From Thomasclavelia ramosa DSM 1402 (GTDB lineage: Bacteria; Bacillota_I; Bacilli_A; Erysipelotrichales; Coprobacillaceae), in NCBI RefSeq assembly GCF_014131695.1, contig NZ_CP036346.1:2666001-2730000 (forward strand): a DNA stretch of 64,000 nucleotides. The letters are read 5' to 3'. Below, in pieces: positions 50,399-59,764 of this stretch. The notes under the pieces are model-generated. The model had not been told where the DNA came from and searched no databases. It saw only the letters and a program-made list of their open reading frames with translations. How positions within the stretch are numbered: the stretch's first letter is position 1; every line of letters starts with the position of its first letter. The position numbers and the translations under genes are program-made.

Positions 50399-52717
50399 TT
50401 ATGCGAGTCTTTTCTTAATAACAAAATGAATAATTCTTTCAATAAATAGTCCAAAAATAGATAAAATTAAACCAATAAAAACTAAATTTAATGTTATCGG
50501 TGCTAAATGTAATAAACCACTAAATAATAATACTGCACCATAAAAACCTCCAGCCATCATCGTACAGATAATAATTCTTAACATTGTAAAAGGATAACAA
50601 GAGCGTATTACCGCTGCCATAGAAATAGTTCCTAAAACTAAATACATTAATGTTACTAGTTCTAAATCATTTATTTTCCACATTGGTCCAAAAATCATGA
50701 TAGCAATGAATAAAATCACAATACTTAGTGCATTACCAGCTGCTTTACTAAATACTTTAGGCAAAAAACGTCCAGTAATTTTACGAGTATCAGCTTCAAA
50801 AATCGTCATAAACGATGGCATTGCTTCAATCAATAAATCAATTAATGTAATTTGTAACGGAATAAATGGGAAGGCAGTATTACTGATTACACAAAACAAC
50901 GATAATAAAATCGTATAAATTGTTTTGATAAAGAATACACCCGCTACACGCGTAACATTATTAACAACTTTACGTCCTTCGAGAAGAACATCTGGTAAAC
51001 ATGTAAAATCTGAATTTAATAAAACTACTTGTGAGATTTGTTTTGAAGCATCACTTCCATCAGCAATTGCAATTGAACAATCAGCTTCTTTTAACGCTAA
51101 CAGGTCATTAACTCCATCACCTGTCATAGCTACATGATGACCATCATTTTTTAAAGCTTCGACAATCATTTTCTTTTGACTAGGAGTTACCCGACCAAAA
51201 ATAGTGTAATTACGAACTACCTCTTGAATTTCATCATCATTTATCGTTGACATATCAATGCAACGTTCATAATTTAATACCCCTGCTTTTTTAGCAATTG
51301 CCATAACTGTATTTACATTATCACCAGAAATAATTTTCGCATCTATTCCTTCTTGATGAAAATATTCTAATGTTTCTTTAGTATTATTTCTAATTGTATC
51401 TGATAAAATAATCGCCATTAGTGGTTGTAATCGTGGCAACTCTTCTTTATCATCAACAGTCTTTTCAGTATAACCAATGGCAATCGCACGCATTCCTTGC
51501 AACATTAATTCATGAATATCTTCAGGCAGTTCACCAGAAATAATTTTTTCTGCTGCTCCTACGACGATGGTTCCTATACCTTTAAATTCAATCGCACTCC
51601 ACTTACGTAATGAAGAAAATGGGATCTTTTTAACATATTCATAAAGATTATTTTCTCCAAAATAGCTATTCATCGCTTGAAAAGTTGCATTATTATCATC
51701 ACTGGCACGCATATATGAGCCCATTACTTCATCGAGTTTAAAATTCTGAGTTGTTTCTAACGTATATGTTTTTTCGACCTTCATTTTTCCATCAGTGATT
51801 GTTCCTGTTTTATCTAAACACAAAACATCAACATGCGATAATGTCTCTAATGAATATAAATCTTGAATCAACACTTTACGTCTTGCTAAACGAGTCACTC
51901 CATTTGCTAACGACACACTAGTTAACAAGACTAACCCTTTAGGCAACATTCCTAATAATCCTGCTGCCGAAGAGACAACTGCATTAAATAACGTATCTTG
52001 TCGTAAATACATTGCTTCAACAAACAAAATAATTCCCAATGGGATTATCATAAAAGTAGTAACTTTTGTAACTTTATTCATTGAATCCATTAATTCAGAA
52101 TTCTTCTCTTTAACTTTTTGTGCCTCTTTAACAATAGTTGTTGCATAATTACTATCACCAACATTTTTAACCCTTGCATAACATTTTCCAGAAACTACAC
52201 TACTACCTGACAGCAGGTGCCCACCTATATTTTTATGAATCGGATCTGATTCCCCAGTTAATAGTGACTCATTGGCCTCAATCATTCCATGAATCACAGT
52301 TGCATCATTACATACTTGATTTCCACTTTCAAGAACTAAAACATCATCTAGAACAACTTCATTAATATCGACAATTACATGTCTGCTGTTACGAACAACC
52401 ATAATTGTTGGCTTAGTTAAAATTGATAATTGATCTACTAGTTTTTTTGCCTTTACTTCTTGCCAAATTCCAATAACTGAGTTGGTAACAATAATTGCCA
52501 TAAAAACTAAATTTGACCAAGCCTGAACAAATACTAAAGCTACAAATATTAAAAAATTCAAAAGATTAAATAATGTGCAAACATTATCTTTTATAATCTG
52601 CCCATAACTTTTACTGACAGGCTTACTAACTCCGTTAACTTGCCCCTTAGCAATTCTTTCCTGGACTTCACTATCATTTAAACCCACTTTATAATACATA
52701 GGTAATTCCTTTTCCAT
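50399..52717 (-). CDS. P-type cation-transporting ATPase (CtpE-like)
   Basis: This 772-residue P-type ATPase has the actuator motif LLTGESDP, phosphorylation motif CLDKTGTITDGK, KISGDNVNT and the hinge MTGDGVNDLLALKEADCSIAI. Ten or so TM segments are visible, including PKGLVLLTSVSLA for TM4. No Cys-Pro-Cys heavy-metal motif or N-terminal metal domain is present. The overall form fits the CtpE-like/HAD-IC group implicated in calcium uptake; Mg2+ or other ions are possible. GGAGG lies 8-10 bases before the ATG. Monocistronic. Confidence 0.88.
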   Translation of the reverse strand: MEKELPMYYKVGLNDSEVQERIAKGQVNGVSKPVSKSYGQIIKDNVCTLFNLLNFLIFVALVFVQAWSNLVFMAIIVTNSVIGIWQEVKAKKLVDQLSILTKPTIMVVRNSRHVIVDINEVVLDDVLVLESGNQVCNDATVIHGMIEANESLLTGESDPIHKNIGGHLLSGSSVVSGKCYARVKNVGDSNYATTIVKEAQKVKEKNSELMDSMNKVTKVTTFMIIPLGIILFVEAMYLRQDTLFNAVVSSAAGLLGMLPKGLVLLTSVSLANGVTRLARRKVLIQDLYSLETLSHVDVLCLDKTGTITDGKMKVEKTYTLETTQNFKLDEVMGSYMRASDDNNATFQAMNSYFGENNLYEYVKKIPFSSLRKWSAIEFKGIGTIVVGAAEKIISGELPEDIHELMLQGMRAIAIGYTEKTVDDKEELPRLQPLMAIILSDTIRNNTKETLEYFHQEGIDAKIISGDNVNTVMAIAKKAGVLNYERCIDMSTINDDEIQEVVRNYTIFGRVTPSQKKMIVEALKNDGHHVAMTGDGVNDLLALKEADCSIAIADGSDASKQISQVVLLNSDFTCLPDVLLEGRKVVNNVTRVAGVFFIKTIYTILLSLFCVISNTAFPFIPLQITLIDLLIEAMPSFMTIFEADTRKITGRFLPKVFSKAAGNALSIVILFIAIMIFGPMWKINDLELVTLMYLVLGTISMAAVIRSCYPFTMLRIIICTMMAGGFYGAVLLFSGLLHLAPITLNLVFIGLILSIFGLFIERIIHFVIKKRLA

Positions 52718-52814
52718 CTATTCCACCTCCGGATTTCTCATCATTATATTACACTTTGTTGAGCAAGCATATACACTTTACTAATTCTTAACATTCCCTT
52801 AACTAAAATAAAAC

Positions 52815-52838
52815 AAAAAAGGATAACTAAGCGTTATC
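52815..52838 (-). terminator. Terminator of the sipW operon
   Basis: GGATAAC-GCTTA-GTTATCC followed by TTTTTTG on the minus strand overlaps the end of the signal peptidase gene. Confidence 0.8.
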
Positions 52839-53396
52839 CAATTTTCGCGGTATTTTAACCTCATCATCAAGCTCTCCCTTTTCTTCCCAGTGAGCTTTTA
52901 TTGTTTTATTGATTAGCCAAATCAGTAAAAATTCACAATATAGAATCCAACTGAATTTGCTTTGAATAAACATAATAAACTTTCCTAATAATGGTATATG
53001 CCAAACATATTTACCAATGATATCACTACGTTTTGTATAATATAGATCTAATTCATCTCGACCCTCGGCATTTGTTCGATAATATAATTGTCCATTTTCT
53101 TCTTGTGTTTTATTAAAATGATGTGTCAACACTATTTCTTGCTCTCCCCGCTGAACTTTAAATGTAATTATTTCTCCAGGGGCAATAGATTCATTTTCAT
53201 CAATTGTTTTAGTAAGTACCATTGAATACGTTGGAATTCTAGGTTCCATGCTATCCGTCATGACTGCATAAAAGCGATATCCAATAAAATCAGTTATCTC
53301 TTGAGCATAAAATTGCATCCCAACAATATACATCAATATCATTCCCAATATCAGCCAATATGCCAGCTTGCTAAATTTTCTCACCTTTTCTTTCAT
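52827..53396 (-). CDS. sipW: SipW-type signal peptidase I
   Basis: With ATG at 53396 (GTG at 53405 is also possible) it has 189 residues. It has one N-terminal TM (LAYWLILGMILMYIVGMQFY), the catalytic Ser in FYAVMTDSMEPRIPTYSMVL, and ER-type features (His instead of Lys: LTHHFNKTQEENGQLYYRTNAEG). A C-terminal TM segment follows (WILYCEFLLIWLIN). It is predicted to process the TasA/camelysin-like protein encoded 54 bases upstream. Confidence 0.88.
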   Translation of the reverse strand: MKEKVRKFSKLAYWLILGMILMYIVGMQFYAQEITDFIGYRFYAVMTDSMEPRIPTYSMVLTKTIDENESIAPGEIITFKVQRGEQEIVLTHHFNKTQEENGQLYYRTNAEGRDELDLYYTKRSDIIGKYVWHIPLLGKFIMFIQSKFSWILYCEFLLIWLINKTIKAHWEEKGELDDEVKIPRKLDNA

Positions 53397-53449
53397 GACT
53401 TTCACATCCTATATTATATACTTGGACAAAAATGCCATTATTGATAGCA

Positions 53450-53962
53450 TTAAACAGTAGTCTTTTGTAATGTTGCTTTTAGTTCAACAGTTACTTTTTT
53501 ATTTGCTAACGCATCAGTTCCAGCTTTATCATCTGTTGCAGTAACTACTACTTTGTAAGTATTAGTTCCAGTAAGACTTTTATCAACATTACCGGCGACT
53601 TTTTCTGCCGATTCCTCTGTTCCATCATAAATTTCTAAAGTATAGCCAGTTGAAATTGCTGTATCATTAGCTTTAACTACTGGTTCTAATTTTAGTTCCT
53701 TACCACTTAAATCAGCTGCATCTATACCTGTTATATTAAATGTTACTTCCCCACTTGAACTAGGTACGTAAGAACTAGTTAAATCACTAGCAACTGGCTC
53801 GGTAAGAACAATATCAGCTGCCTTTTCCACATTAATTTGTTTAAATGTCACTTCATTGCTTGTAGTAGTATCAGATAAATTATCCCATGCCGCAAAGGTC
53901 ATTGCAGAAGTTAAAGCTACGGCACCAACTGATGCCATTGTTAATAATGTACTCTTTTTCAT
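53450..53962 (-). CDS. SipW-dependent secreted protein (TasA/camelysin-like)
   Basis: This 170-residue protein has an N-terminal signal resembling the SipW-dependent type: KKSTLLTMASVGAVALTSAMTFAAW followed by SDTTTSNEVTFKQINVEKA. A beta-rich Thr/Val/Ala mature part follows (YVPSSSGEVTFNITGIDAADL, NTYKVVVTATDDKAG). The family includes biofilm fibre proteins and camelysin proteases. It is short, so it probably lacks a protease site. It heads a two-gene operon with sipW. Confidence 0.8.
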   Translation of the reverse strand: MKKSTLLTMASVGAVALTSAMTFAAWDNLSDTTTSNEVTFKQINVEKAADIVLTEPVASDLTSSYVPSSSGEVTFNITGIDAADLSGKELKLEPVVKANDTAISTGYTLEIYDGTEESAEKVAGNVDKSLTGTNTYKVVVTATDDKAGTDALANKKVTVELKATLQKTTV

Positions 53963-54102
53963 AATAATTTTCTCCTTTAGTATTTTTTATATTATATGTG
54001 TCGGAATTTGTCATTCCTGTTTCTATACCTATATTCTAATACTAAATTCAAAAAGCAGTTAATACTTATCTTGGTAGGTCTAGTTATACTTTTTGTGTAT
54101 AT

Positions 54103-55023
54103 CTACATATCCGCATAATTATCGTTAATAATTTCTAAAAATATTTTAGCAGCATCTGATAAAATTTCTCTTTTACGCTTAATAATAATGAATGATTTAT
54201 TTATATTACAATTTTGAAACTGCATACTTTTTATTCTTGAATGTTTCAGTTCTTCTATTTGCCATTTATGCCCCAACATAAAAGCATCAGTATGATTAAG
54301 CATATTGATAATAGCATGATAATTACTCATCGTAATAGTTTTATGAAAACTGCTGATTTGAATACTGCCGTCAATCGTTAGTGATAAATTTAAATTAGAA
54401 AAGAAATCATGAGGCAAATGGATATATGTACTGCTAACCAATTCTTTAGCATCTATAATTTCGCCCTTAGCTAACGGATTTTGTTCGTTTATATGAACAT
54501 ATAATGGTCCTGTTCCAAGTACAATCATTTCTACATCTTTCAATTCTGTCATTTTTCTAAAGATTGCCAACTGATAATTATTTAGAATTACTATTCCTAT
54601 TTCAGATGTCATATCACTAACGTTATTTAGAACTTCTTCTGCCGTAGTCTCAATCATTTTTATTTCGGTATCTGCAGACTTAATGTGATTATAGAATTGT
54701 AAAATCAGGTCATCCCTTAAAAAAATAGAATCGACTGATACTGCTAATTTACTATAAATCGATTCCTCACTTAAATTCTTTAATTTCTCTAAAACTTGAA
54801 ACTGTTCTAAAATTGAGCTCCCGTAATAATATAGCAATCTCCCTGTTGGCGTAAGTGTAACTCCCCGATTACTGCGAATAACTAATTCTTTCCCCATTTC
54901 CTCTTCTAATGAATGAATTGAACGACTTAAACTTGGCTGTGAAACATAAAGTTGTTCAGCAGCTTTATTGATACTGCCACAATCAACAACTTTAATAAAA
55001 TTCCGTAACTGCTCATTTTTCAT
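54103..55023 (-). CDS. LysR-family transcriptional regulator
   Basis: This 306-residue protein has the LysR HTH (LRNFIKVVDCGSINKAAEQLYVSQPSLSRSIHSLEEEMG, about residues 5-45) followed by an effector domain. No clear target is divergent beside it; the aminotransferase gene is upstream on the same strand. Ligand unknown. Confidence 0.88.
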   Translation of the reverse strand: MKNEQLRNFIKVVDCGSINKAAEQLYVSQPSLSRSIHSLEEEMGKELVIRSNRGVTLTPTGRLLYYYGSSILEQFQVLEKLKNLSEESIYSKLAVSVDSIFLRDDLILQFYNHIKSADTEIKMIETTAEEVLNNVSDMTSEIGIVILNNYQLAIFRKMTELKDVEMIVLGTGPLYVHINEQNPLAKGEIIDAKELVSSTYIHLPHDFFSNLNLSLTIDGSIQISSFHKTITMSNYHAIINMLNHTDAFMLGHKWQIEELKHSRIKSMQFQNCNINKSFIIIKRKREILSDAAKIFLEIINDNYADM

Positions 55024-55071
55024 GCTATCCCTCCAATAACTTATATATCACTATTGTATCACATGAAAATA

Positions 55072-55102
55072 CAAAAAAATAACGCTATTAACGTTATTTT
55101 TT
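55072..55102 (-). terminator. Terminator of the Lrp-aminotransferase operon
   Basis: AAAAAATAACG pairs with CGTTATTTTTT around CTATTAA, overlapping the aminotransferase stop codon. Confidence 0.75.
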
Positions 55103-56263
55103 CAATTTATCTAGGAATTTTTTTATTCTTGATGTAGCTTCCTTGATTTGTTCGATTGAGTAAGCATACGATACCCTAATAAATCCTTCACCAGCTTCCC
55201 CAAAGGCAGTACCAGGGACACAAGCAACTAATTGATCCTTTAATAATTCTTCACAAAATTGATCAGAAGTCATTCCTGTTGATTTAATACACGGGAATAC
55301 ATAAAATGCTCCTTGAGGAGTAAATGTATGTAATCCTAAATCATTAAATGCTTTAACAATGTAATTACGACGAAGCATGTATGCTTTTCGCATTTCTTCA
55401 ATTTCATTATCACAATGACGCATTGCTTCAATTGCTCCATATTGAGCACCTGTCGGTGCTGACATGATTACATATTGATGAATTTTATTCATTGCTTTAG
55501 TCAAAACTTCATTAGCTAATACATATCCTAAACGCCAGCCTGTCATTGCATAAGCTTTAGAATATCCGCTGACTAAAATTACCTGATCCTTGATTTCATC
55601 AAATGCAGCAATTGAACAAAATTTTTGTTCATATGATAATTCGGCATATATTTCATCAGTTATTACAATAATCTCATGCTTTTTTATAATTGAAACAATC
55701 TTTTCATAATCCTCACGAGTCATAAATCCACCTGTTGGATTACTTGGATAGTTTAATAAGATTGCTTTTGTTTTAGGTGTAATAGCAGCTTCTAATAATT
55801 CAGGTGTTAATTTAAACTCATTGTCTTCTTTAAGCTCAATATTTACTACCTTTCCACCTGCTAAAGCAACTCCTGGAGTATATGCGACATAACTCGGCTG
55901 TAATAAAATCACTTCATCTCCAGGATTGATAATTGCACGAAAAGCAAGATCAATCGCCTCTGAGCCCCCAACTGTAACGATACATTCCTTATCATAACAA
56001 TAATCCAAACCAAATCTTCTTTTTTGATAACGACAAATTTCTTTTCTCAGTTCTACTAAACCTTGATTAGCTGTATAAAAGGTTTTACCTTGTTCAATTG
56101 AATAAATTGCAGCCTCTCTAATTTTCCATGGAGTATCAAAATCGGGTTCCCCAACCCCTAAAGATATAACTCCCTCCATTTGATTAGCTAAATCAAAGAA
56201 TTTTCGAATACCACTAGGTGGTATTTCTCTTACTGTATCATTTAATACCTTATTGAAATCCAT
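55094..56263 (-). CDS. PLP-dependent class I/II aminotransferase
   Basis: This 389-residue fold-type I aminotransferase shows the N-terminal RKFFDLANQMEGVISLGVGEPDFDTP, the PLP Lys in ILVSGYSKAYAMTGWRLGY (about residue 235) and the substrate Arg in GFIRVSYAYS. It fits the alanine/aromatic aminotransferase (PatA/AspC-like) group, but the amino-acid substrate cannot be assigned. Its start overlaps the Lrp stop (TAATG), so the two are coupled. Confidence 0.9.
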   Translation of the reverse strand: MDFNKVLNDTVREIPPSGIRKFFDLANQMEGVISLGVGEPDFDTPWKIREAAIYSIEQGKTFYTANQGLVELRKEICRYQKRRFGLDYCYDKECIVTVGGSEAIDLAFRAIINPGDEVILLQPSYVAYTPGVALAGGKVVNIELKEDNEFKLTPELLEAAITPKTKAILLNYPSNPTGGFMTREDYEKIVSIIKKHEIIVITDEIYAELSYEQKFCSIAAFDEIKDQVILVSGYSKAYAMTGWRLGYVLANEVLTKAMNKIHQYVIMSAPTGAQYGAIEAMRHCDNEIEEMRKAYMLRRNYIVKAFNDLGLHTFTPQGAFYVFPCIKSTGMTSDQFCEELLKDQLVACVPGTAFGEAGEGFIRVSYAYSIEQIKEATSRIKKFLDKLKK

Positions 56264-56754
56264 TATGGAGTTACCAATAATCTTTCTGCAGCTTCTTTGT
56301 CATCATCATCAAAACTTAATCCATTATTTTTATATTGCTTTAATACAAACATTGTTGCAGTACCAGTTACCCCTTCTAATGGTGCCAATTTAGAGGCAAC
56401 GAAACGGGCGGCTTCTTGCATTGTGTGTCCTTTAACAATCGCAACGAATTCAAAGCTTCCGCTTAGCAAATACATTGTATCTACTTCTGGGAATGCATAG
56501 ATCTTTTTAGCAATACGATCATAACCATACTCACGTTCAGGAGTTGCATTAATTTGAATTAATGCCATTACATTATCAACGTTTGTACGATCCCAATTAA
56601 TAATCGTATGATATCCGCAGATAACTTTATCCTTTTCTAATTGGCTGATGGTATCAACAACATTATCTTCTGTTTCGTTTAATGCCATCGCAAGATCCGT
56701 AACGTCCATACGTGCATTATTATGAAGTAATGTTAATAATAAGTTCTCATCCAT
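56263..56754 (-). CDS. Lrp/AsnC-family regulator
   Basis: GGAGG precedes ATG at 56754 (163 residues). The N-terminal HTH (LLTLLHNNARMDVTDLAMALNETEDNVVDTISQLEKDKVI) is followed by a RAM ligand domain (VMALIQINATPEREYGYDRIAKKIYAFPEVDTMYLLSGSFEFVAIV). It is likely to sense an amino acid and control the coupled aminotransferase. Confidence 0.9.
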   Translation of the reverse strand: MDENLLLTLLHNNARMDVTDLAMALNETEDNVVDTISQLEKDKVICGYHTIINWDRTNVDNVMALIQINATPEREYGYDRIAKKIYAFPEVDTMYLLSGSFEFVAIVKGHTMQEAARFVASKLAPLEGVTGTATMFVLKQYKNNGLSFDDDDKEAAERLLVTP

Positions 56755-56876
56755 ATTTCTTTCCTCCAATTTATTTTACTCATTATATAACATTTTATGT
56801 TTGAGGTAAAGGTGAAGAACTATTACAATCATTATTTTTTTCTTTAAAAACCATTATTCAAAGTGACTTCCAACAT

Positions 56877-57003
56877 TTAGCTTTTCTTCCTCTTTTTCAC
56901 CACTATCACCCCAATTACATTAATTGCCATAATCTATATAGGTACCATCTTAATCCCATCACTTGTAGATCCCAATAATTTTGGATATCTTGTTTGCCAT
57001 TAT
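56877..57003 (-). pseudogene. Decayed membrane-protein 3' remnant
   Basis: On the minus strand one frame reads WQTRYPKLLGSTSDGIKMVPI, stop, IMAINVIGVIVVKKRKKS, stop at 56877. A hydrophobic segment with a basic tail is typical of a membrane-protein C-terminus. Other fragments upstream to about 57160 (NLAMAVTGLEEIIEVPD, EFSDRILLLRSLKT) lie in different frames. It probably belonged to a transporter gene regulated by the adjoining broken TetR. The family cannot be named. The rest of 56770-57163 holds nothing else that I recognise. Confidence 0.4.
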
Positions 57004-57163
57004 TGTTAGGTATTTCTTAATCAGGTACTTCAATAATTTCTTCTAAACCAGTCACGGCCATAGCTAAGTTTTCAGTGATCTTAACAATAAGATTCTATCG
57101 CTAAATTCAGGTAAGACTAAGCGTAACTAAAAAAGTAACAATCATTAATATTTGTCACCTTCT

Positions 57164-57702
57164 TTAAAAATAATTATTAACCATAGCTTTAACTGCCCAT
57201 TTATGAGAACTTAACACCATCTCTCGTGGTGTAAGTTCTAAATCATTAATCAACCATTTCTTTATTAACATAACTTGTGAAGCAGCAAAAAAGTAAGCTG
57301 CATACTCCTTTTCGACTAAACTTATTTCTACATCTTTTAATATCTCTAAGTTAATTTCCTCAAAACAATATAAAAGACAATGTTCTAAAGAATTATTCCC
57401 CTCAATATTTATAGCCTTTACATAAAACTCTTTTTCGTCATAAAAATGTTGATACATCTTTTCTAATATAATCGGTTGATTTAATTCCACCTTTCCTAAC
57501 AATTCTAGCATTCCTTTTAAATCACTAATCACATTATCAACAACAATGCGTTCAATCACTTCATATTTATCATGATATAATGCATAAAAAGTTTTTCTCG
57601 AAACATTTGCCATTTGACAGATCATTTTAACAGTAATATTCTCAAATTTTTTGTTTTAACAAGTTCCTTAGCAGCAGTTTCTATCTTCTGATATGATTTC
57701 AC
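57164..57702 (-). pseudogene. TetR/AcrR-family regulator, frameshifted in the HTH
   Basis: From GTG at 57702 the first 25 codons read KSYQKIETAAKELVKTKN and then run out of frame (LRILLLK, stop). The remainder from 57625 (MICQMANVSRKTFYALYHDKYEVIERIV...) is the HTH recognition part and the ligand domain in another frame. One extra base in the AAAAAATTT tract near 57640-57648 would give KTK(K/N)FENITVKMICQ, a standard TetR HTH. The shortened ORF alone would lack helix 1, so DNA binding is probably lost. Confidence 0.75.
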
Positions 57703-57957
57703 TTATACCATCTCACTTTCACTTTTAATTATAAACAAATACATTAATTATTTACTATAATAGTCCAAACAATATATATTGTCTACACAAATAAATTACT
57801 AAATATCTTTTATTTTTATAATCAACCATTTATAATCAAATTCAAAGGTTAGTAGTTAATAAAACATTTATTAAGAATAAAAATTTATTGCAAAAATGGT
57901 ATAATAAAACCCTTTCATTAATAATTTATGATAAAATAAAAACAAGGAGGTTTTAAC

Positions 57958-58998
57958 ATGAAAACATTCTATGTATCTAGTTATGGTAAAAGTGACAATA
58001 AAGGAATTTACATTATTGATCTTAATGAAGAAAATCAAAAATTATCTCTGGTACAACATATAGTAACCCATGATTATCCATCTTACATGATCACTAAAAA
58101 TAATATTTTATACGTAGCTTACAAAAATGCTAGTCGACTTAATAATGGAGGTGGAATTGGAAGTTTTTCAATTCACAAAGAAGAACTTATTCCCAACAAT
58201 AATTATAATTCTAATGGACGTTCTTATACCCATTTATGTGTTAGCGATAATTCACGATATCTTTTTGCAGCTAACTATCATGTTGGTTCCACAGCATCAT
58301 ATTTATTAGAAAATAATTTTATTAAAGAAAAAATCTGTGCTATCCACCATACTGGACTTGGTCCCGATCTACTAAAACGACAAACTGGACCACACTGCCA
58401 TTATGTTGGAATAACCCCTGATAAGGAATTTGTTTATGCTGTTGATTTAGGAGCTGATAAAGTAATCATGTATACTTATCAGGATGGAAAATTAGAAGAA
58501 GATGTTGAACATACTTTAAATGTGGTACCAGGCTCTGGACCACGTCACATGATTTTCTCTAAAGATGGTCGTTTTGCTTATCTAGTAAATGAGATTTCTA
58601 ATAATTTAATGGTTTATAAATATAATGATAAATATTTAAATCTAATTCAAGTTATTCATACAACGCCTCGTCATTTTCACGGTTTTTCTAGCGCTAGCGC
58701 TATTCGTCTAAGTGCGACAGGAAATCATTTATTCATTTCAAACCGTGGTCATGATAGCATCGTTCTATATCGAGTCAACCAAGAAACTGGTAAAGTTTCA
58801 TTACTATATATGGTTCATACTGGTAAAAATCCTCGTGATTTTAATATTATTGATGATAAATATTTAATTGTTGGTGCGCAAGACGATGATGAATTAGAGT
58901 TATTAACATTTGATGAAAAAAGCGAACAACTAGTTAGAACAGCTTCAACTTTAGCTATTCCTGCACCAGTTTGTATCGCAATAAATAAGGAGAAATAA
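57958..58998 (+). CDS. Lactonase-family beta-propeller protein
   Basis: This 346-residue protein matches the 6-phosphogluconolactonase-like lactonase family (PF10282): repeats such as ITKNNILYVAYKN, NSRYLFAANYHVG, QTGPHCHYVGITPDKEFVYAVDLGADKVIMYTY, GSGPRHMIFSKDGRFAYLVNE and NPRDFNIIDDKYLIVGAQDD. A strong AAGGAGG precedes the ATG. It would hydrolyse 6-phosphogluconolactone or another sugar lactone. It is cotranscribed with the AIM24-family gene 1 base downstream. 57703-57957 is an AT-rich promoter region with no gene. Confidence 0.88.
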   Translation: MKTFYVSSYGKSDNKGIYIIDLNEENQKLSLVQHIVTHDYPSYMITKNNILYVAYKNASRLNNGGGIGSFSIHKEELIPNNNYNSNGRSYTHLCVSDNSRYLFAANYHVGSTASYLLENNFIKEKICAIHHTGLGPDLLKRQTGPHCHYVGITPDKEFVYAVDLGADKVIMYTYQDGKLEEDVEHTLNVVPGSGPRHMIFSKDGRFAYLVNEISNNLMVYKYNDKYLNLIQVIHTTPRHFHGFSSASAIRLSATGNHLFISNRGHDSIVLYRVNQETGKVSLLYMVHTGKNPRDFNIIDDKYLIVGAQDDDELELLTFDEKSEQLVRTASTLAIPAPVCIAINKEK

Positions 58999-58999
58999 A

Positions 59000-59674
59000 A
59001 TGAAATACGAGATTAAAGGGGACAATCTCCCTGTAGTGATTTGTCACTTAGAAAAAGGAGAATCAATGATTACTGATAGCGGTGCCATGAGTTGGATGGA
59101 TCCCGTTATGGAAATGGAAACAACAAGTGGTGGTTTTGGTAAAGCATTTGGTCGAATGTTTAGTGGAGAAACAATGTTCCAAAATCGTTATCATGCTAAA
59201 GAAGACGGCATGATTGCTTTTGCATCTTCTTTTCCAGGGTCAATCGAAGCTGTTGAAATTAATCCAAATCATGAAATTATTGTACAAAAGTCATCATTCC
59301 TAGCAGGAACTTCAGGAATTGACATGTCAGTTTTTTTCAATAAAAAAATGGCAACAGGAATTTTTGGTGGTGAAGGATTCATTATGAATAAGATCAGCGG
59401 TACAGGTACTGTCTTTTTAGAAATTGACGGTTCAGCTATTTCTTACGATTTATTACCTGGTCAACAAATGGTTATTGATACAGGATATCTAGCTATGATG
59501 GATGCTACATGCAAGATGGAAATTCAAAGCGTTAAAGGAGTTAAAAATAAACTGTTAGGTGGTGAAGGTTTTTTTAATACGGTTGTCACAGGACCAGGAA
59601 AAGTAGTTCTTCAATCAATGCCAATCAGTGCCGTAGCAGCGGGATTAATTCCATTTTTACCAAGCGGAAAATAA
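59000..59674 (+). CDS. AIM24/TIGR00266-family protein
   Basis: This 224-residue beta-helical protein has family features: VICHLEKGESMITDSGAMSWMDP at the N-terminus, KAFGRMFSGETMFQNRYHAKEDG and GGEGFIMNKISGTGTVFLE, then GQQMVIDTGYLAMMD. The biochemical function is unknown. It is in an operon with the lactonase-family gene. Confidence 0.9.
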   Translation: MKYEIKGDNLPVVICHLEKGESMITDSGAMSWMDPVMEMETTSGGFGKAFGRMFSGETMFQNRYHAKEDGMIAFASSFPGSIEAVEINPNHEIIVQKSSFLAGTSGIDMSVFFNKKMATGIFGGEGFIMNKISGTGTVFLEIDGSAISYDLLPGQQMVIDTGYLAMMDATCKMEIQSVKGVKNKLLGGEGFFNTVVTGPGKVVLQSMPISAVAAGLIPFLPSGK

Positions 59675-59681
59675 TTTAATT

Positions 59682-59711
59682 AAGGAATATGTTTAGTCAT
59701 ATTCCTTTTTT
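59682..59711 (+). terminator. Terminator of the lactonase-AIM24 operon
   Basis: AAGGAATATG-TTTAGT-CATATTCCTT is followed by TTTTG. Confidence 0.88.
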
Positions 59712-59764
59712 GTTTACATTCATAGGTATGCTTGCTAAAATATACGCATGAAAAGGGGGAGCTT

